Source: Hymenobacter psoromatis (GTDB lineage Bacteria; Bacteroidota; Bacteroidia; Cytophagales; Hymenobacteraceae). Taken from it: 64,000 nt of DNA. A model generated the notes under the pieces. The model saw only the letters and a program-made list of their open reading frames with translations. It was not told the origin of the DNA and searched no databases. Below are positions 43,114 to 52,025 of the stretch, one piece after another (position 1 is the first letter of the stretch; each line of letters begins with the position of its first letter). The translations under genes were made by a program, and so were the position numbers. The stretch spans positions 2,356,001 through 2,420,000 of the forward strand of contig CP014771.1 of the NCBI GenBank assembly GCA_001596155.1, in the 5' to 3' direction.

Positions 43114-44370
43114 CTAGGCAGCCTGGGCGACCGGCAGGGGGGTAGGGGCCGCCGGCGCGGCGGCGCGGGTCTGGCGCAGGTTGCGCAAATACAGCAGCCC
43201 GATGAGCAGCGCTAACCCGCCCTCGGCCAGCACGGTGGCGCGCACGCCCACCCGCTGCGACACCGCCCCCACCGCCAGGCTGCCCAGCGGCAGCGCGCCC
43301 GTGTACATCAGCACGTAGAGGCTGATGACGCGCCCGCGCATGGCCGGCTGCACGGTAGTTTGCAGTAGCGTCACGTTGAGCGTATTCTGCACCATCATCC
43401 CGAACGAGCTTCCCACCAGGAAAGCCAGCGCCAGCCAGTACCAGGGCGTGTAGGCAAACAGTAGCAGCCCTACCCCCAGCACGAAGGCACCAATGGTCAT
43501 CACCCGGTTGAGGTCGGTGCCGGGGGGTAGGGACGTGAGGTAGAGTGCCGCCGCGAAGCCGCCCAGCCCCATAGCGCCGTCGAGCAGGCCGAAGGTGGCG
43601 GCCGTGCCGTGAAAAACATCCTTCGCAAACACCGGCATGAGCGTGGCGAAGGGCAGCACCAGCAAGGCCATCAGCCCGATAGAGAGCAGAATAAACCGAA
43701 TGGCCGGCGTGTCGCGCACGTAGCGCAGGCCGTCGGCCAGCTCGTCGCGCAGGGCCTGCGGGCGCGGCTTGGGCACGAAGGCCGGCAGCCGCAGCGCCAG
43801 CAGCGACCCAATGACGGCCACGAAGCTGAGCGCGTTCAGCCCGAAGCAGGCCGCCGCCCCCAGCCGCTCGATGGCGAAGCCCGCCACGGCCGGCCCCAGC
43901 AGCTTGCTCAGGTTCACCATCGTCGAGTTGAGAGCCACCGCGTTGGGCAAATCCTGCTTGTCGGCCACCAGCTCATACACCAGCGACTGCCGGGCGGGCA
44001 CGTCGAAGGCGTTGATAATGCCCAGCACCGCGCTCAGGCCAATGATTTCCCACACCGCATCCTGCTTATCAAAAAACACGGCCAGCGCCAGCAACGCGGC
44101 CTGCGCCAGCGAGAGCACCTGCGTGGCCAGCAGCACCCGGTAGCGGGCGTAGCGGTCGGTCACCACGCCCCCGAGCAGCGAAAACAGCGCCGACGGAAAG
44201 AGCGTGGCAAACACGCTCACGCCCAGCATCAGCTTGGAATGCGTCTGGGCGTATACCACCCAGCTTACCGCCGTTTTTTGCATCCAGGTGCCCAGCAAGG
44301 ACAAGGATTGCCCGGCAAAAAACAGGCGAAAGTTGCGGTTGCGCAGCGCGCGAAAGGCTTCGGATTTCAT
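43114..44370 (-). CDS. MFS transporter (EntS-like, 12 helices)
   Basis: 418 residues from the ATG at 44370 (MKSEAFRALRNRNFRLFFAG), the typical opening of MFS_3 exporters; a TTG five codons earlier is possible. Twelve hydrophobic segments are visible. The motif GGVVTDRYARYRVL near residue 66 is the MFS A motif, and PARQSLVYELVADKQDLPNA near 128 is typical of the family. It lies 7 bp downstream of a MarR gene and is probably regulated by it, which suggests efflux of a toxic small molecule. Confidence 0.92.
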   Translation of the reverse strand: MKSEAFRALRNRNFRLFFAGQSLSLLGTWMQKTAVSWVVYAQTHSKLMLGVSVFATLFPSALFSLLGGVVTDRYARYRVLLATQVLSLAQAALLALAVFFDKQDAVWEIIGLSAVLGIINAFDVPARQSLVYELVADKQDLPNAVALNSTMVNLSKLLGPAVAGFAIERLGAAACFGLNALSFVAVIGSLLALRLPAFVPKPRPQALRDELADGLRYVRDTPAIRFILLSIGLMALLVLPFATLMPVFAKDVFHGTAATFGLLDGAMGLGGFAAALYLTSLPPGTDLNRVMTIGAFVLGVGLLLFAYTPWYWLALAFLVGSSFGMMVQNTLNVTLLQTTVQPAMRGRVISLYVLMYTGALPLGSLAVGAVSQRVGVRATVLAEGGLALLIGLLYLRNLRQTRAAAPAAPTPLPVAQAA

Positions 44371-44377
44371 GCGGTAG

Positions 44378-44818
44378 TCAGTCAATTTCTACTAGCCGGG
44401 CCAGCACTCGCACGGCCTCTTCCAGGGTAGCCAGCTCCGGGGCCGAGCAGGTAGCTTGCAGCGCCCGACCCAGCCAGTCGCTGACTTCCCGGCGCACGGC
44501 CGGGATGAGAGCCTGCCCGGCGGCCGTGAGGCCGATACGCACCTTGCGCCGGTCGGTAGCTTCGGGCTGCCGCGTGAGGTAGCCTAGCGCATCGAGGTGG
44601 CTCAGTATCTGCGACATGGATTGGGTGGTGACCTTTTCGCGGGCAGCCAATTCGCTGGGCAGCAGCGACCCATGCTGGGCCAGCTGCTTGATAACTGCCC
44701 GCTCGGTGAGCGAGAGCCGGCCGGCCGTAGGCGAGTGCGTGCGCAGCTTTTTGGCCAGCCGCGACACGACCGTTTGCAGCTCGGCGGCCAGGTGCTGCGG
44801 GTCGGGTAGGTTGGGCAT
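44378..44818 (-). CDS. MarR-family transcriptional regulator
   Basis: 146 residues from ATG 44818; the more distal start at 44851 would lie inside the promoter/operator and is rejected. The winged helix is LTERAVIKQLAQHG then LLPSELAAREKVTTQSMSQI and the wing GYLTRQPEATDRRKVRIGLT with the conserved D-R-R. It forms an operon with the MFS transporter. A 22-bp palindrome lies 7 bases upstream of its start, a likely autoregulatory operator. Confidence 0.9.
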   Translation of the reverse strand: MPNLPDPQHLAAELQTVVSRLAKKLRTHSPTAGRLSLTERAVIKQLAQHGSLLPSELAAREKVTTQSMSQILSHLDALGYLTRQPEATDRRKVRIGLTAAGQALIPAVRREVSDWLGRALQATCSAPELATLEEAVRVLARLVEID

Positions 44819-44824
44819 ACTTGC

Positions 44825-44846
44825 AAGTAAACTTGTTAGTTTACTT
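44825..44846. promoter_or_regulatory. Palindromic operator candidate upstream of marR
   Basis: AAGTAAAC-TTGTTA-GTTTACTT has perfect 8-base half sites with a 6-base spacer, typical for a MarR dimer. It sits between the -7 box (44849-44856) and the marR start, where binding would block transcription start. It could also affect the divergent aldo/keto reductase gene. Confidence 0.7.
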
Positions 44847-44848
44847 AA

Positions 44849-44856
44849 CAAATGTA
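44849..44856 (-). promoter_or_regulatory. Candidate -7 promoter element of marR (TACATTTG)
   Basis: TACATTTG on the minus strand fits TAnnTTTG, 31 bases upstream of the marR ATG and two bases from the palindrome. Confidence 0.55.
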
Positions 44857-45003
44857 CGACACTTTTTTATAAAGCCGTGCAGACTGGCCGCCCGCCACGG
44901 GGTAGGCCCCGCGCCCTACCCCCCGCCAACCCAATGCCCGGTCGCGGGTTATAATCCTGGCCGCGCTCGCGGACCAGCTCCTTCTTCCTTTTTCCTTGAT
45001 ATA

Positions 45004-45963
45004 ATGGCAACTCATCGTGAACTCGGCCACTCCGGCCTGCAACTTGCCCCGCTCGTGCTGGGCGGCAACGTCTTTGGCTGGACGGCCGACGAGCAAACTT
45101 CCTTCGCCGTGCTCGATGCCTTCGTGGCGGGCGGCGGCAACGCGATTGACACGGCCGACGTGTACTCGGCCTGGGTGCCCGGCCACGAAGGCGGCGGGCA
45201 GTCTGAAACCGTCATCGGCAAGTGGCTGAAGCAGCGCGGCCGGCGCGACGACGTGCTCCTCTTCACCAAAGTGGGCATGGACCTCGGCGATGGCAAAAAT
45301 GGCCTGGCGAAAGACTACATCAAACGCGCCGTAGAAGCCTCGCTCCAGCGCCTGCAAACCGATTATATTGACCTCTACCAGAGCCACCAAGACGACGAGA
45401 GCCTACCCGTGACCGAGCCCCTCGAAGCCTACGCCGAGTTGCTGAAGGAAGGGAAAATCCGCGCCATCGGGGCCAGCAACTTCTCGCCCCAGCGCCTGCA
45501 AGCCGCTCTGGATGCGGGGGGTAAGAACGGCCTGCCGCGCTACGAAAGCATCCAACCCGAGTACAACCTCTACGAGCACGAGACTTTTGAAAAGGACGAC
45601 TTGCCGCTGGTGCAGGCCAGCGGCATCGGCGTGATTCCGTATTTTGGGCTGGCTTCGGGCTTCCTCACCGGCAAGTATCGGAGCGAAGCCGACTTGCAGA
45701 AAAGCCCGCGCGGCGCGGGCATCGGCAAAAAGTATTTGAACGACAAAGGCTTCCGCATTCTAAAAGCGCTGGACGCGGTGGCCGCCCGCCACGGCATCAG
45801 CCAGGCGCAGGTGGCGCTGGCCTGGCTCATGCAGGCTCCCGGCATCACGGCCCCCATCGCCAGCGCCACCAAAGTGGCGCAGGTGCAGGAGCTGCTAAAG
45901 GCGATGGACGTGCGCCTGACGCCCCAGGACGCGCAGGAGTTGCAAGCCGGCCCTGCATACTAA
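45004..45963 (+). CDS. Aldo/keto reductase
   Basis: 319 residues from ATG 45004; the frame is open upstream but the added codons are not family-like. The catalytic tetrad can be placed: Asp and Tyr in IDTADVYSAW near residue 53-58, Lys in LLFTKVGM near 90 and His in YQSHQDD near 124. GASNFSPQRL near 157 and the C-terminal NADPH site (GITAPIASATKVAQV) follow. NADPH-dependent reduction of an aldehyde or ketone. It is divergent from marR, whose operator lies between them. Confidence 0.92.
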   Translation: MATHRELGHSGLQLAPLVLGGNVFGWTADEQTSFAVLDAFVAGGGNAIDTADVYSAWVPGHEGGGQSETVIGKWLKQRGRRDDVLLFTKVGMDLGDGKNGLAKDYIKRAVEASLQRLQTDYIDLYQSHQDDESLPVTEPLEAYAELLKEGKIRAIGASNFSPQRLQAALDAGGKNGLPRYESIQPEYNLYEHETFEKDDLPLVQASGIGVIPYFGLASGFLTGKYRSEADLQKSPRGAGIGKKYLNDKGFRILKALDAVAARHGISQAQVALAWLMQAPGITAPIASATKVAQVQELLKAMDVRLTPQDAQELQAGPAY

Positions 45964-45992
45964 CTCCATAATTAGTCACTCGTCATTAATCC

Positions 45993-46064
45993 AGGACTTA
46001 CGCAAAAGACGTTTGTCATTGCGAGCGAAGCGCGGCAATCGCAAACGTCTTTCGCGTAAGTCCT
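45993..46064. repeat. Family B element with complete AGGACTTACGC ends
   Basis: 72 bp: AGGACTTACGCAAAAGACGT on the left and its near inverse ACGTCTTTCGCGTAAGTCCT on the right, with TGTCATTGCGAGCGAAGCGC inside. It shows the full terminal repeats that the nested copy at 34997 lacks on one side. Confidence 0.85.
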
Positions 46065-46080
46065 ATAATCACTAAAAACC

Positions 46081-47112
46081 ATGTCTTACTCCAACACCCA
46101 GGTCAAGCTGGCTTCGCGGCCCACAGGCGAGCCTACCCCCGCCAATTTCACCATCGAAGCCACCGAGGTGCCCGCCGTGCGGCCGGGCCAGGTGCTGGTC
46201 AAAAACCAGCTGCTCTCGCTCGACCCGGCCATGCGCGGCTGGATGAACGCGGGCAAAAGCTACCTGCCGCCGATTGGTATCGGGGAGGTTTTTCGGGCGC
46301 TGGGCGCGGGCCAGGTGGTCGAAAGCCAGCATCCGGCCTTTGCGGTGGGCGACTACGTGGCTGGCGGCGTCATGGCGCAGCAGTACCTGCTGAGCGACGG
46401 CGCGGCGGCCGCTGACCCGGCCAGTCCCGCCTTTTTGCAGAAAATAGACATCCAGCAGGCTCCCCTCGAAACCTACCTCTCCACCCTCGGGATGCCGGGC
46501 ATGACCGCCTACTTCGGCCTGCTGAACACCGGCCAGCCTAAGGCCGGCGAAACCGTGGTGGTCAGCGCCGCGTCCGGGGCGGTGGGTAGCGTGGTGGGCC
46601 AAATCGCCAAAATCAAGGGCTGCCGCGTGGTGGGCATCGCCGGCGAGCCGGAAAAGTGCGCCTACTGCGTGCAGGAGCTGGGTTTCGACGCCTGCGTGAA
46701 CTATAAGTCGGCCGACTTTGCCCAGGAGTTGAAGGCCGCCTGCCCCGAGGGTATTGACGTGTATTTTGATAACGTGGGCGGCGACATTCTGGACCTGGCC
46801 CTGAGTATGCTGCGGCTGCACGCCCGCGTGGTCGTCTGCGGGGCCATCTCGCAATACAATAACACGACGCCCATCAAAGGCCCCGCCAACTACCTCTCGT
46901 TGCTTATGAACCGCGCCCGCATGGAAGGCCTCGTGGTGTTTGACAACGCTGCCCACTACGCCGAGGCCGCCCACGAAATGGCCGGCTGGCTGCGCGCCGG
47001 CCAGCTTCAAGCCCCCAAAGTGCAGACCGAGCACGGCCTCGAAAACTTCCTGCCCGCGCTGCTCAAGCTGTTTTCGGGCGAGAATTTCGGTAAGCTCGTG
47101 CTGGCAGTGTAA
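46081..47112 (+). CDS. Zinc-independent NADP-dependent oxidoreductase (MDR family, CurA/leukotriene B4 dehydrogenase type)
   Basis: 343 residues. The N-terminal GroES-like domain (VKNQLLSLDPAMRGWMN near residue 41) and the Rossmann domain with SAASGAVGSVVGQIAKIKG near 162 are those of medium-chain reductases that reduce the double bond of alpha,beta-unsaturated ketones. MPGMTAYFGLL near 139 and YFDNVGGDILD near 223 are family signatures. It is cytoplasmic. A family B repeat lies between it and the aldo/keto reductase gene, and both could handle reactive carbonyls. Confidence 0.93.
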   Translation: MSYSNTQVKLASRPTGEPTPANFTIEATEVPAVRPGQVLVKNQLLSLDPAMRGWMNAGKSYLPPIGIGEVFRALGAGQVVESQHPAFAVGDYVAGGVMAQQYLLSDGAAAADPASPAFLQKIDIQQAPLETYLSTLGMPGMTAYFGLLNTGQPKAGETVVVSAASGAVGSVVGQIAKIKGCRVVGIAGEPEKCAYCVQELGFDACVNYKSADFAQELKAACPEGIDVYFDNVGGDILDLALSMLRLHARVVVCGAISQYNNTTPIKGPANYLSLLMNRARMEGLVVFDNAAHYAEAAHEMAGWLRAGQLQAPKVQTEHGLENFLPALLKLFSGENFGKLVLAV

Positions 47113-47163
47113 GGGTAGGGCAGCCGTTTGCACATCGCGTAAGTGCTGGCAGAAGTGCAGAGC

Positions 47164-47697
47164 CTAGTGCTGGTCGGCTACGTTGGCGGGGCTGTTAGCC
47201 ACTGGGTTGTTGCGCTGAGCACTGGCCCGCACCACGGTATTTTGGCCGGCCGCAAGCAGCCAGTGGCCCTGGCGTTTCACCAGCACCAGCGTGAGCAGGT
47301 CGTCGTCGTCGCCTTCCTGGTTGGTGCCGTGGTTGATGCCGTCGGGCGGGTAGAACGTGCCCACGTGGCAGTACATATTTACTACCGCCACGCCCGGCGC
47401 GATGGTGCGCACCGTGGGCGCACCGGGCCGAAATTTGACGCCTTTGAAGATGGTATCGAAAATCTGCTGGTGGGCCTGCTGCACCTGGGCACGGCCGCGC
47501 CACCACATGCCCACGATGTTGACCCAGCTCACGTCGGGCGTGGTGTAGGCGGCCATGTCGGCAAAGTGATGGTTGGTGTAGTTGGCCGTCATGCGCGCCA
47601 CCGCCTGGCGGATGGCGGCCTCATCGGCGGCGGGGGTTTGGGCCGAAGCGCGGCCGGCCAGCAGCAGCAGGCCCAGGCTCAACAAGCAGGTTTTCAT
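47164..47697 (-). CDS. Secreted SnoaL/DUF4440-like (NTF2 fold) protein
   Basis: 177 residues with a signal peptide (MKTCLLSLGLLLLAGRASAQ). The NTF2-like domain follows: DEAAIRQAVARMTANYTNHH near 25, DMAAYTTPDVSWVNIVGMWW near 47, then GRAQVQQAHQQIF and TIAPGVAVVNMYCHVG. SgcJ/EcaC and DUF4440 proteins share this pattern. Enzymatic role is unknown; exported members are common in Bacteroidota. Confidence 0.8.
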   Translation of the reverse strand: MKTCLLSLGLLLLAGRASAQTPAADEAAIRQAVARMTANYTNHHFADMAAYTTPDVSWVNIVGMWWRGRAQVQQAHQQIFDTIFKGVKFRPGAPTVRTIAPGVAVVNMYCHVGTFYPPDGINHGTNQEGDDDDLLTLVLVKRQGHWLLAAGQNTVVRASAQRNNPVANSPANVADQH

Positions 47698-47771
47698 GGG
47701 GGTAGGGAAGTTAATGATAGCGCAAAGTTCCTACCCCCTCCCCCACTCGTGGTAGTAAAAAACCGACATTC

Positions 47772-48596
47772 TCAGCCGGCCAGCGCCAGGCGGGTGTGCC
47801 GGGCATCGGCGGCCAGCAGTTGCGGCGGCGTGACGCCGGCAAAGGCCTTGAAATCGCGCACCAAATGGCGGTAGTCGTAGTAGCCCGTTTGCACGGCCAC
47901 GGTCAGCCAGTCGAGGTCGGGCTGCCGCTCCTTCAGCCGGAAAGCCTGGTCGAAGCGCACGATGCGGGCGTGCAGCTTAGGCCCCATGCCCACCCGCTCG
48001 ATGAAGCTGCGCTCGAACTGCCGGGGGCTGAGGCACACCTCATGCGCCAGCTGCTCAATGGGTTGCGCGGCCCAGGAGCCCAGCAGCTGCGGCAGCAGCG
48101 CATCGAGGGGCCGGGCGGGGGGTAGGGCTCGCCGGGCGGCGCGCAGCAGGTAGCTTTCGACGGTGGCCACCATCTGGTCGTAGTCGGTGAGTTCGGCCAG
48201 GCGGTCGGCCACGTCGTCCACAGCGGGGCCGAGGATGGCCCGGCTATCAAGCGCAAAATCAAACAGCTCCTTCACCGGCACGCGCAGCAGGCGGTGCAGC
48301 CCGCCGGGCCGAAACGCCACGCACACCACCAGGTGGTCGGCGGCGAAGCCCAAATCGACCCGCGACACCTGCGGCCCCACCACAATGCTGCGCGGCGACC
48401 GCAGCTCACGCGCCTGCCCGTAGTGGAAGTTACGCACCTCATCGCGCGGGTAAAAGAACAGAAACTGGTTGGGCGTGGGCGGCTGGGGCTTGGGGGCGGG
48501 CACGGGCAGGCCGTCGGCGGTGCGCACGTGGGCCACCAAATAGTGCTGCACAAACGAGTGCAGCGGCGCGGCCGGCGGATAGAGGCGGAAAAACAT
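47772..48596 (-). CDS. AraC-family transcriptional regulator
   Basis: 274 residues from ATG 48596. An N-terminal cupin-like sensor region (about 1-130, SIVVGPQVSRVDLGFAADHL) is followed by a C-terminal double helix-turn-helix: IEQLAHEVCLSPRQFERSF near 180 and WLTVAVQTGYYDYRHLVRDF near 230. This is the DUF6597-type AraC architecture of Bacteroidota. Targets are unknown; the NTF2-like gene follows on the same strand 74 bp away. Confidence 0.9.
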   Translation of the reverse strand: MFFRLYPPAAPLHSFVQHYLVAHVRTADGLPVPAPKPQPPTPNQFLFFYPRDEVRNFHYGQARELRSPRSIVVGPQVSRVDLGFAADHLVVCVAFRPGGLHRLLRVPVKELFDFALDSRAILGPAVDDVADRLAELTDYDQMVATVESYLLRAARRALPPARPLDALLPQLLGSWAAQPIEQLAHEVCLSPRQFERSFIERVGMGPKLHARIVRFDQAFRLKERQPDLDWLTVAVQTGYYDYRHLVRDFKAFAGVTPPQLLAADARHTRLALAG

Positions 48597-48695
48597 GGCG
48601 GCCAAACGGATGATGAACCGTAAGATAACGCTCAGTAAGTTAAATAGCTGATAGCCAGATAACCCTACCGCACCCGCCCCTACCTCCGTTCTAAT

Positions 48696-48860
48696 GTTTG
48701 TCGCCCTCCGCGTACGCCTCACCCCCCAGCCCCCCCTCCGAAAAGGAGAGGGGGAGCTAGTTATAGGTCTAATTTCTAGCTTTTTCAGGACTAAAAACTA
48801 GTTCCCCTTCTCCTTTTCGGAGAAGGGGCCAGGGGATGAGGCGTACGTGGAGGGCGAACA
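48696..48860. repeat. Long inverted repeat (TGTTTGTCGCCCTCCGCGTA...)
   Basis: Outer arms GTCGCCCTCCGCGTACGCCT / AGGCGTACGTGGAGGGCGA and inner arms CTCCGAAAAGGAGAGGGGGA / TCCCCTTCTCCTTTTCGGAG. It fills most of the gap between the AraC and histidine kinase genes and encodes nothing. Confidence 0.88.
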
Positions 48861-48879
48861 CCACCACAACCTAACAGCC

Positions 48880-50271
48880 CTACCCCCCCGCCTCCGCCGG
48901 GAAGTGCAGCGTAAACGTGCTGCCCCGGCCCAGCTCGCTGGCCACGGCCAGCTCGATGCCCAGCTGCTGGCAGGCCTTGGCCACGATGGACAGGCCCAGG
49001 CCGGTGCCACCGATATGCTTGTGGCCAAGGGCATCGGAGCGGTAGAGCGGGTCGAAAATGCGGTCCAGGTCGTCGGGCTGGATGCCGATGCCCTCGTCGG
49101 TGATGGTGCAGCGCAGGCGCGCGCCCTCGTGCGCCAGGCTCACGGTGATGGCCGAGCCGGCCGGCGAATACTTGATGGCGTTAGAGAGCAGGTTATCCAG
49201 AATTAAATCGACCAGGTAAGGGTCCGACACGATGGGCGGGGCGGCGCCGTCGCGCACATCGACGCGGATGTGCTTGGCGCTGAGGTCGGCGCGGCGGCGG
49301 TACAGCACGTCGTGTACGCAGCTCAGCACCGACAACTCCTGGCGGTTGAGGTTTTTGGCATGGTTCCCGAAGCGAGCCAGCAGCAGCAGCTGGTCCACGA
49401 GCTGCGAGAGGCGGTCGATTTCCCCAATGCCGAGGGTGATGTTGGCCACGTATTCCGCGGGCTGCCGGGGCTTGCGCACCAGCACTTCGAGCGTGCCCCG
49501 GAGCACGGCCAGGGGCGTGCGCAGCTCGTGCGAGGCATCGGCGGTGAACTGCTTTTCGCGCTCCACAGCCTGCTCGATGCGCTGGAGCAGGCCGTTGATG
49601 GCGCTGGCCAGCGTGTGCAATTCGTCGGGGCGGGGGGGTAGGGCCACGCGCTCCGAAAGGTTGTTGCGGGTGATGCGGTTGGTGGCGGCCGTAATCTGAG
49701 CCACGGGCGCGATGCTGCGCCCTGCCAGCACCCGCGCGCTGCCAAACAGCCCCAGTAGCACCACCGGAAACGACCCCAGCAGCACCAGCGCCAGGCTATC
49801 GAGCACGCGCCGCGCCGCCTCCGACGAGATGGCTGCCAGCAGGTAGCCCACCAGGACGCCGCCCTGCTGCACCGGCACCTGCACCTGCCGCAGCGCCTTG
49901 CCGCGCAGCGCCGAGTTGCGCGGCGCGCGCCAGCCCGCCGTGGTGTCGAAGGCCAGCTGGTCGGCCTTGAGGTTGGGCGAGCGGTCGGTGAGGTGGCCGC
50001 GCAGGTCATTCACCTGAATGAAAACCGGGTCCACCTGCACCTCCAGGTGCTCGCGCTCTTCCCACTCGCGGCGGTTGCCGAAGCGCAGGGTGCCGCCCAT
50101 CACGCGCAACTCGCCGATGTGCTTGGCGGCCTCGTAGCGCAGGTTGCGGTCGAGGTCGGTGTACACGCGGTCGCGCACCACCCCAAACACCACCAGGTAG
50201 GCGGCGGCCACCAGCGCGGCCGTGGCCAGCACGTAGTGCAGGGCAATGCGGCTCTTAAACGTCAGGCTCAT
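48880..50271 (-). CDS. Sensor histidine kinase (OmpR-type partner)
   Basis: 463 residues. Two membrane helices at about 10-33 and 168-192 enclose a short periplasmic sensor domain, followed by HAMP, a HisKA domain with the phosphorylated His near 248 in ADASHELRTPLAVLRG, and an ATPase domain (LDNLLSNAIKYSP, DEGIGIQ, GGTGLGLSIV). The start codon follows the response-regulator stop codon with no gap (TAGATG). Signal unknown; the architecture resembles copper/heavy-metal or envelope sensors (CusS, ArlS). Confidence 0.94.
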   Translation of the reverse strand: MSLTFKSRIALHYVLATAALVAAAYLVVFGVVRDRVYTDLDRNLRYEAAKHIGELRVMGGTLRFGNRREWEEREHLEVQVDPVFIQVNDLRGHLTDRSPNLKADQLAFDTTAGWRAPRNSALRGKALRQVQVPVQQGGVLVGYLLAAISSEAARRVLDSLALVLLGSFPVVLLGLFGSARVLAGRSIAPVAQITAATNRITRNNLSERVALPPRPDELHTLASAINGLLQRIEQAVEREKQFTADASHELRTPLAVLRGTLEVLVRKPRQPAEYVANITLGIGEIDRLSQLVDQLLLLARFGNHAKNLNRQELSVLSCVHDVLYRRRADLSAKHIRVDVRDGAAPPIVSDPYLVDLILDNLLSNAIKYSPAGSAITVSLAHEGARLRCTITDEGIGIQPDDLDRIFDPLYRSDALGHKHIGGTGLGLSIVAKACQQLGIELAVASELGRGSTFTLHFPAEAGG

Positions 50272-50946
50272 CTAGTCGCGGGCGACATAGCCAATGCCGC
50301 GAATGGTCTGCAAGTAGTCATCGTCTTTGCTGAGGCTCAGCTTTTTGCGCAGCGCGTTCATGTACACGTCCAGCACGCCGGTGTTGTATTCGAAGTGGAT
50401 ATCCCACACGTTTTCAATAATGCTCTGGCGGCGGCACACCTTGCCTTTGTGGCGCAGCAAGTATTCGAGCAGCGCGAATTCTTTCTGGGTCAGCGGTATT
50501 TCTTTGTCGTCTTTATGCACCTGGTGAGTAGCCACGTCGAGCACGATGGGCCCCACCGTGAACCGCTCGGCGGGGCCGCCCGCCGGCCCCGCCACCCGCA
50601 GCTGCACCCGAATGCGTTCCAGCAGTTCTTCGAAGTGAAAGGGCTTTTTGATGTAGTCGTTGGCGCCCGCCTGCAAGCCGGTGATGGTGTCGGGCACGGT
50701 GTCTTTGGCGGTGAGAAAAATGACGGGCGCGCCTACCCCCCGCGCCCGCAGCTGCCGGCACACCTCCAGGCCCGTGAGGCCGGGCAGCATCCAGTCGAGC
50801 AGCAGCAGGTCGTAGGGCTGGGCCAGGGCGCGGGCCAGGCCGTCAGGGCCGTTGTCGGCCACGTCCACGGCGTAGCCTTCCTCCTCCAGGCCCTGCTTCA
50901 CAAACCGGGCAATGCCCGGCTCATCTTCCAATAATAATACGTGCAT
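50272..50946 (-). CDS. OmpR-family response regulator
   Basis: 224 residues from ATG 50946 (MHVLLLEDEPGIARFVKQGL). The receiver domain has the acidic pair ED near residue 8, the phosphoacceptor Asp in LLLLDWMLPG near 51 and Lys in YIKKPF near 102. The winged-helix output ends with TIRGIGYVARD, as in CusR/ArlR. It is the first gene of the two-component operon. Divergent from a secreted Dps-like gene, which might be a target. Confidence 0.95.
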   Translation of the reverse strand: MHVLLLEDEPGIARFVKQGLEEEGYAVDVADNGPDGLARALAQPYDLLLLDWMLPGLTGLEVCRQLRARGVGAPVIFLTAKDTVPDTITGLQAGANDYIKKPFHFEELLERIRVQLRVAGPAGGPAERFTVGPIVLDVATHQVHKDDKEIPLTQKEFALLEYLLRHKGKVCRRQSIIENVWDIHFEYNTGVLDVYMNALRKKLSLSKDDDYLQTIRGIGYVARD

Positions 50947-51225
50947 CAACACAATCGAATAGGTAAGTAAGGGAGAAGTAGTTGCGCGGCCCAACTGCCG
51001 AGGATGCCAGTCTTAACTAAGGTGCCCTACCCCGTCCGGTTAACCGCTAACGGCTAGGCGCACAGATAGATGTGCGAGACCCGAAGCCAGGCGGCTTTTT
51101 AAGTAAAGCTTAATTTTTTCCTAAGAAAGTTCTAAGAGTAACCCCCGTTAAAGGACCATATCTCAAAAATACCGGCTGGCCGCTACCCGGTGCCCGGCTG
51201 CCTGTTTATTCCCTCCTTTTTCTTT

Positions 51226-51903
51226 ATGAAAGTTTACCTGTTAGCGGCTGCGGCCGCGCTCTTTTCGCTCACGGCCACGCACGAAGCGGCGGCCCAGAAC
51301 CGCCGCACTAACAACACAAATACCTCTAACACCGGTACTGTGCCGGTGCCGCCCGCTACCCCCGCCACGCGCCCCGACAACACCCCCAACCCCCCGGCCG
51401 ACGCCAACGGCAAGCTCGACTACCGCAACCCCGCCGCCGACCCGCTCATTCCGGTGGAAGCCGATAAGCGCCAGCCCGTTACCGACGACCTGCAGGCTAC
51501 CGTGGTGGAGCTGCTCCAGCTGTATCACGACTCGAAACAGAGCCACTGGAACCTGCGCGGCCCCCTCTACCTGTCGCTGCACGAGCAGTTGCAGGAAAAC
51601 GCCAATACCTACCTCAAGTACGGCGACATATTGGCTGAGCGAATCCTGCAAGTGGGTAATCCCGTGGATGGCCGCACGAGCGTAGTGGCTGCCACCGCCA
51701 ACCTCGGCAATTACCCCGGCGGCTACTTGTCTGACAAGCAAGTACTCATCCTGATGACCGAGCGCATCAACACCGTGGCCAAGCGCGTGCGTGAGCGCAT
51801 AGCCCACATGAGCAAGGTAGATGAGGTGACATCCAACCAGTTGCAGGACCTGAGCTACCAGCTCGACAAGCAGGTGTGGAAGTTCCGCGTGATGCAGCAA
51901 TAG
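51226..51903 (+). CDS. Exported Dps/ferritin-like protein with an altered ferroxidase site
   Basis: 225 residues from ATG 51226 with a signal peptide (MKVYLLAAAAALFSLTATHE...). A Thr/Asn/Pro-rich spacer (about 24-75) links it to a Dps-like four-helix domain: LLQLYHDSKQSHWNLRGPLY near 100, LSLHEQLQENANTYLKYGD and ILAERILQVGNPVDGR. Compared with Dps, the His residues and the AER glutamate are kept, but the Asp four residues after the second His is Gln (LHEQLQ). It is probably periplasmic. Relatives in Bacteroidota are uncharacterised. It is divergent from a two-component operon. Confidence 0.8.
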   Translation: MKVYLLAAAAALFSLTATHEAAAQNRRTNNTNTSNTGTVPVPPATPATRPDNTPNPPADANGKLDYRNPAADPLIPVEADKRQPVTDDLQATVVELLQLYHDSKQSHWNLRGPLYLSLHEQLQENANTYLKYGDILAERILQVGNPVDGRTSVVAATANLGNYPGGYLSDKQVLILMTERINTVAKRVRERIAHMSKVDEVTSNQLQDLSYQLDKQVWKFRVMQQ

Positions 51904-51914
51904 GTTTTTGAGCC

Positions 51915-52025
51915 AGTAGCGCGAACTTTCCAATTCGTGCGCGAGCACAGCGAGCAGGCAGCACCACCCGGCGCGCCCGGCGATGCTCGCTGCGCTCGCG
52001 CACGAACTGGAAAGTTCGCGCTACT
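51915..52025. repeat. Family C inverted repeat, full copy
   Basis: AGTAGCGCGAACTTTCCAAT reads inward from both ends (one mismatch), with GTGCGCGAGCACAGCGAGCA / TGCTCGCTGCGCTCGCGCAC inside. Its right end contains the stop codon of the transglutaminase-like gene (52021-52023). Confidence 0.88.
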
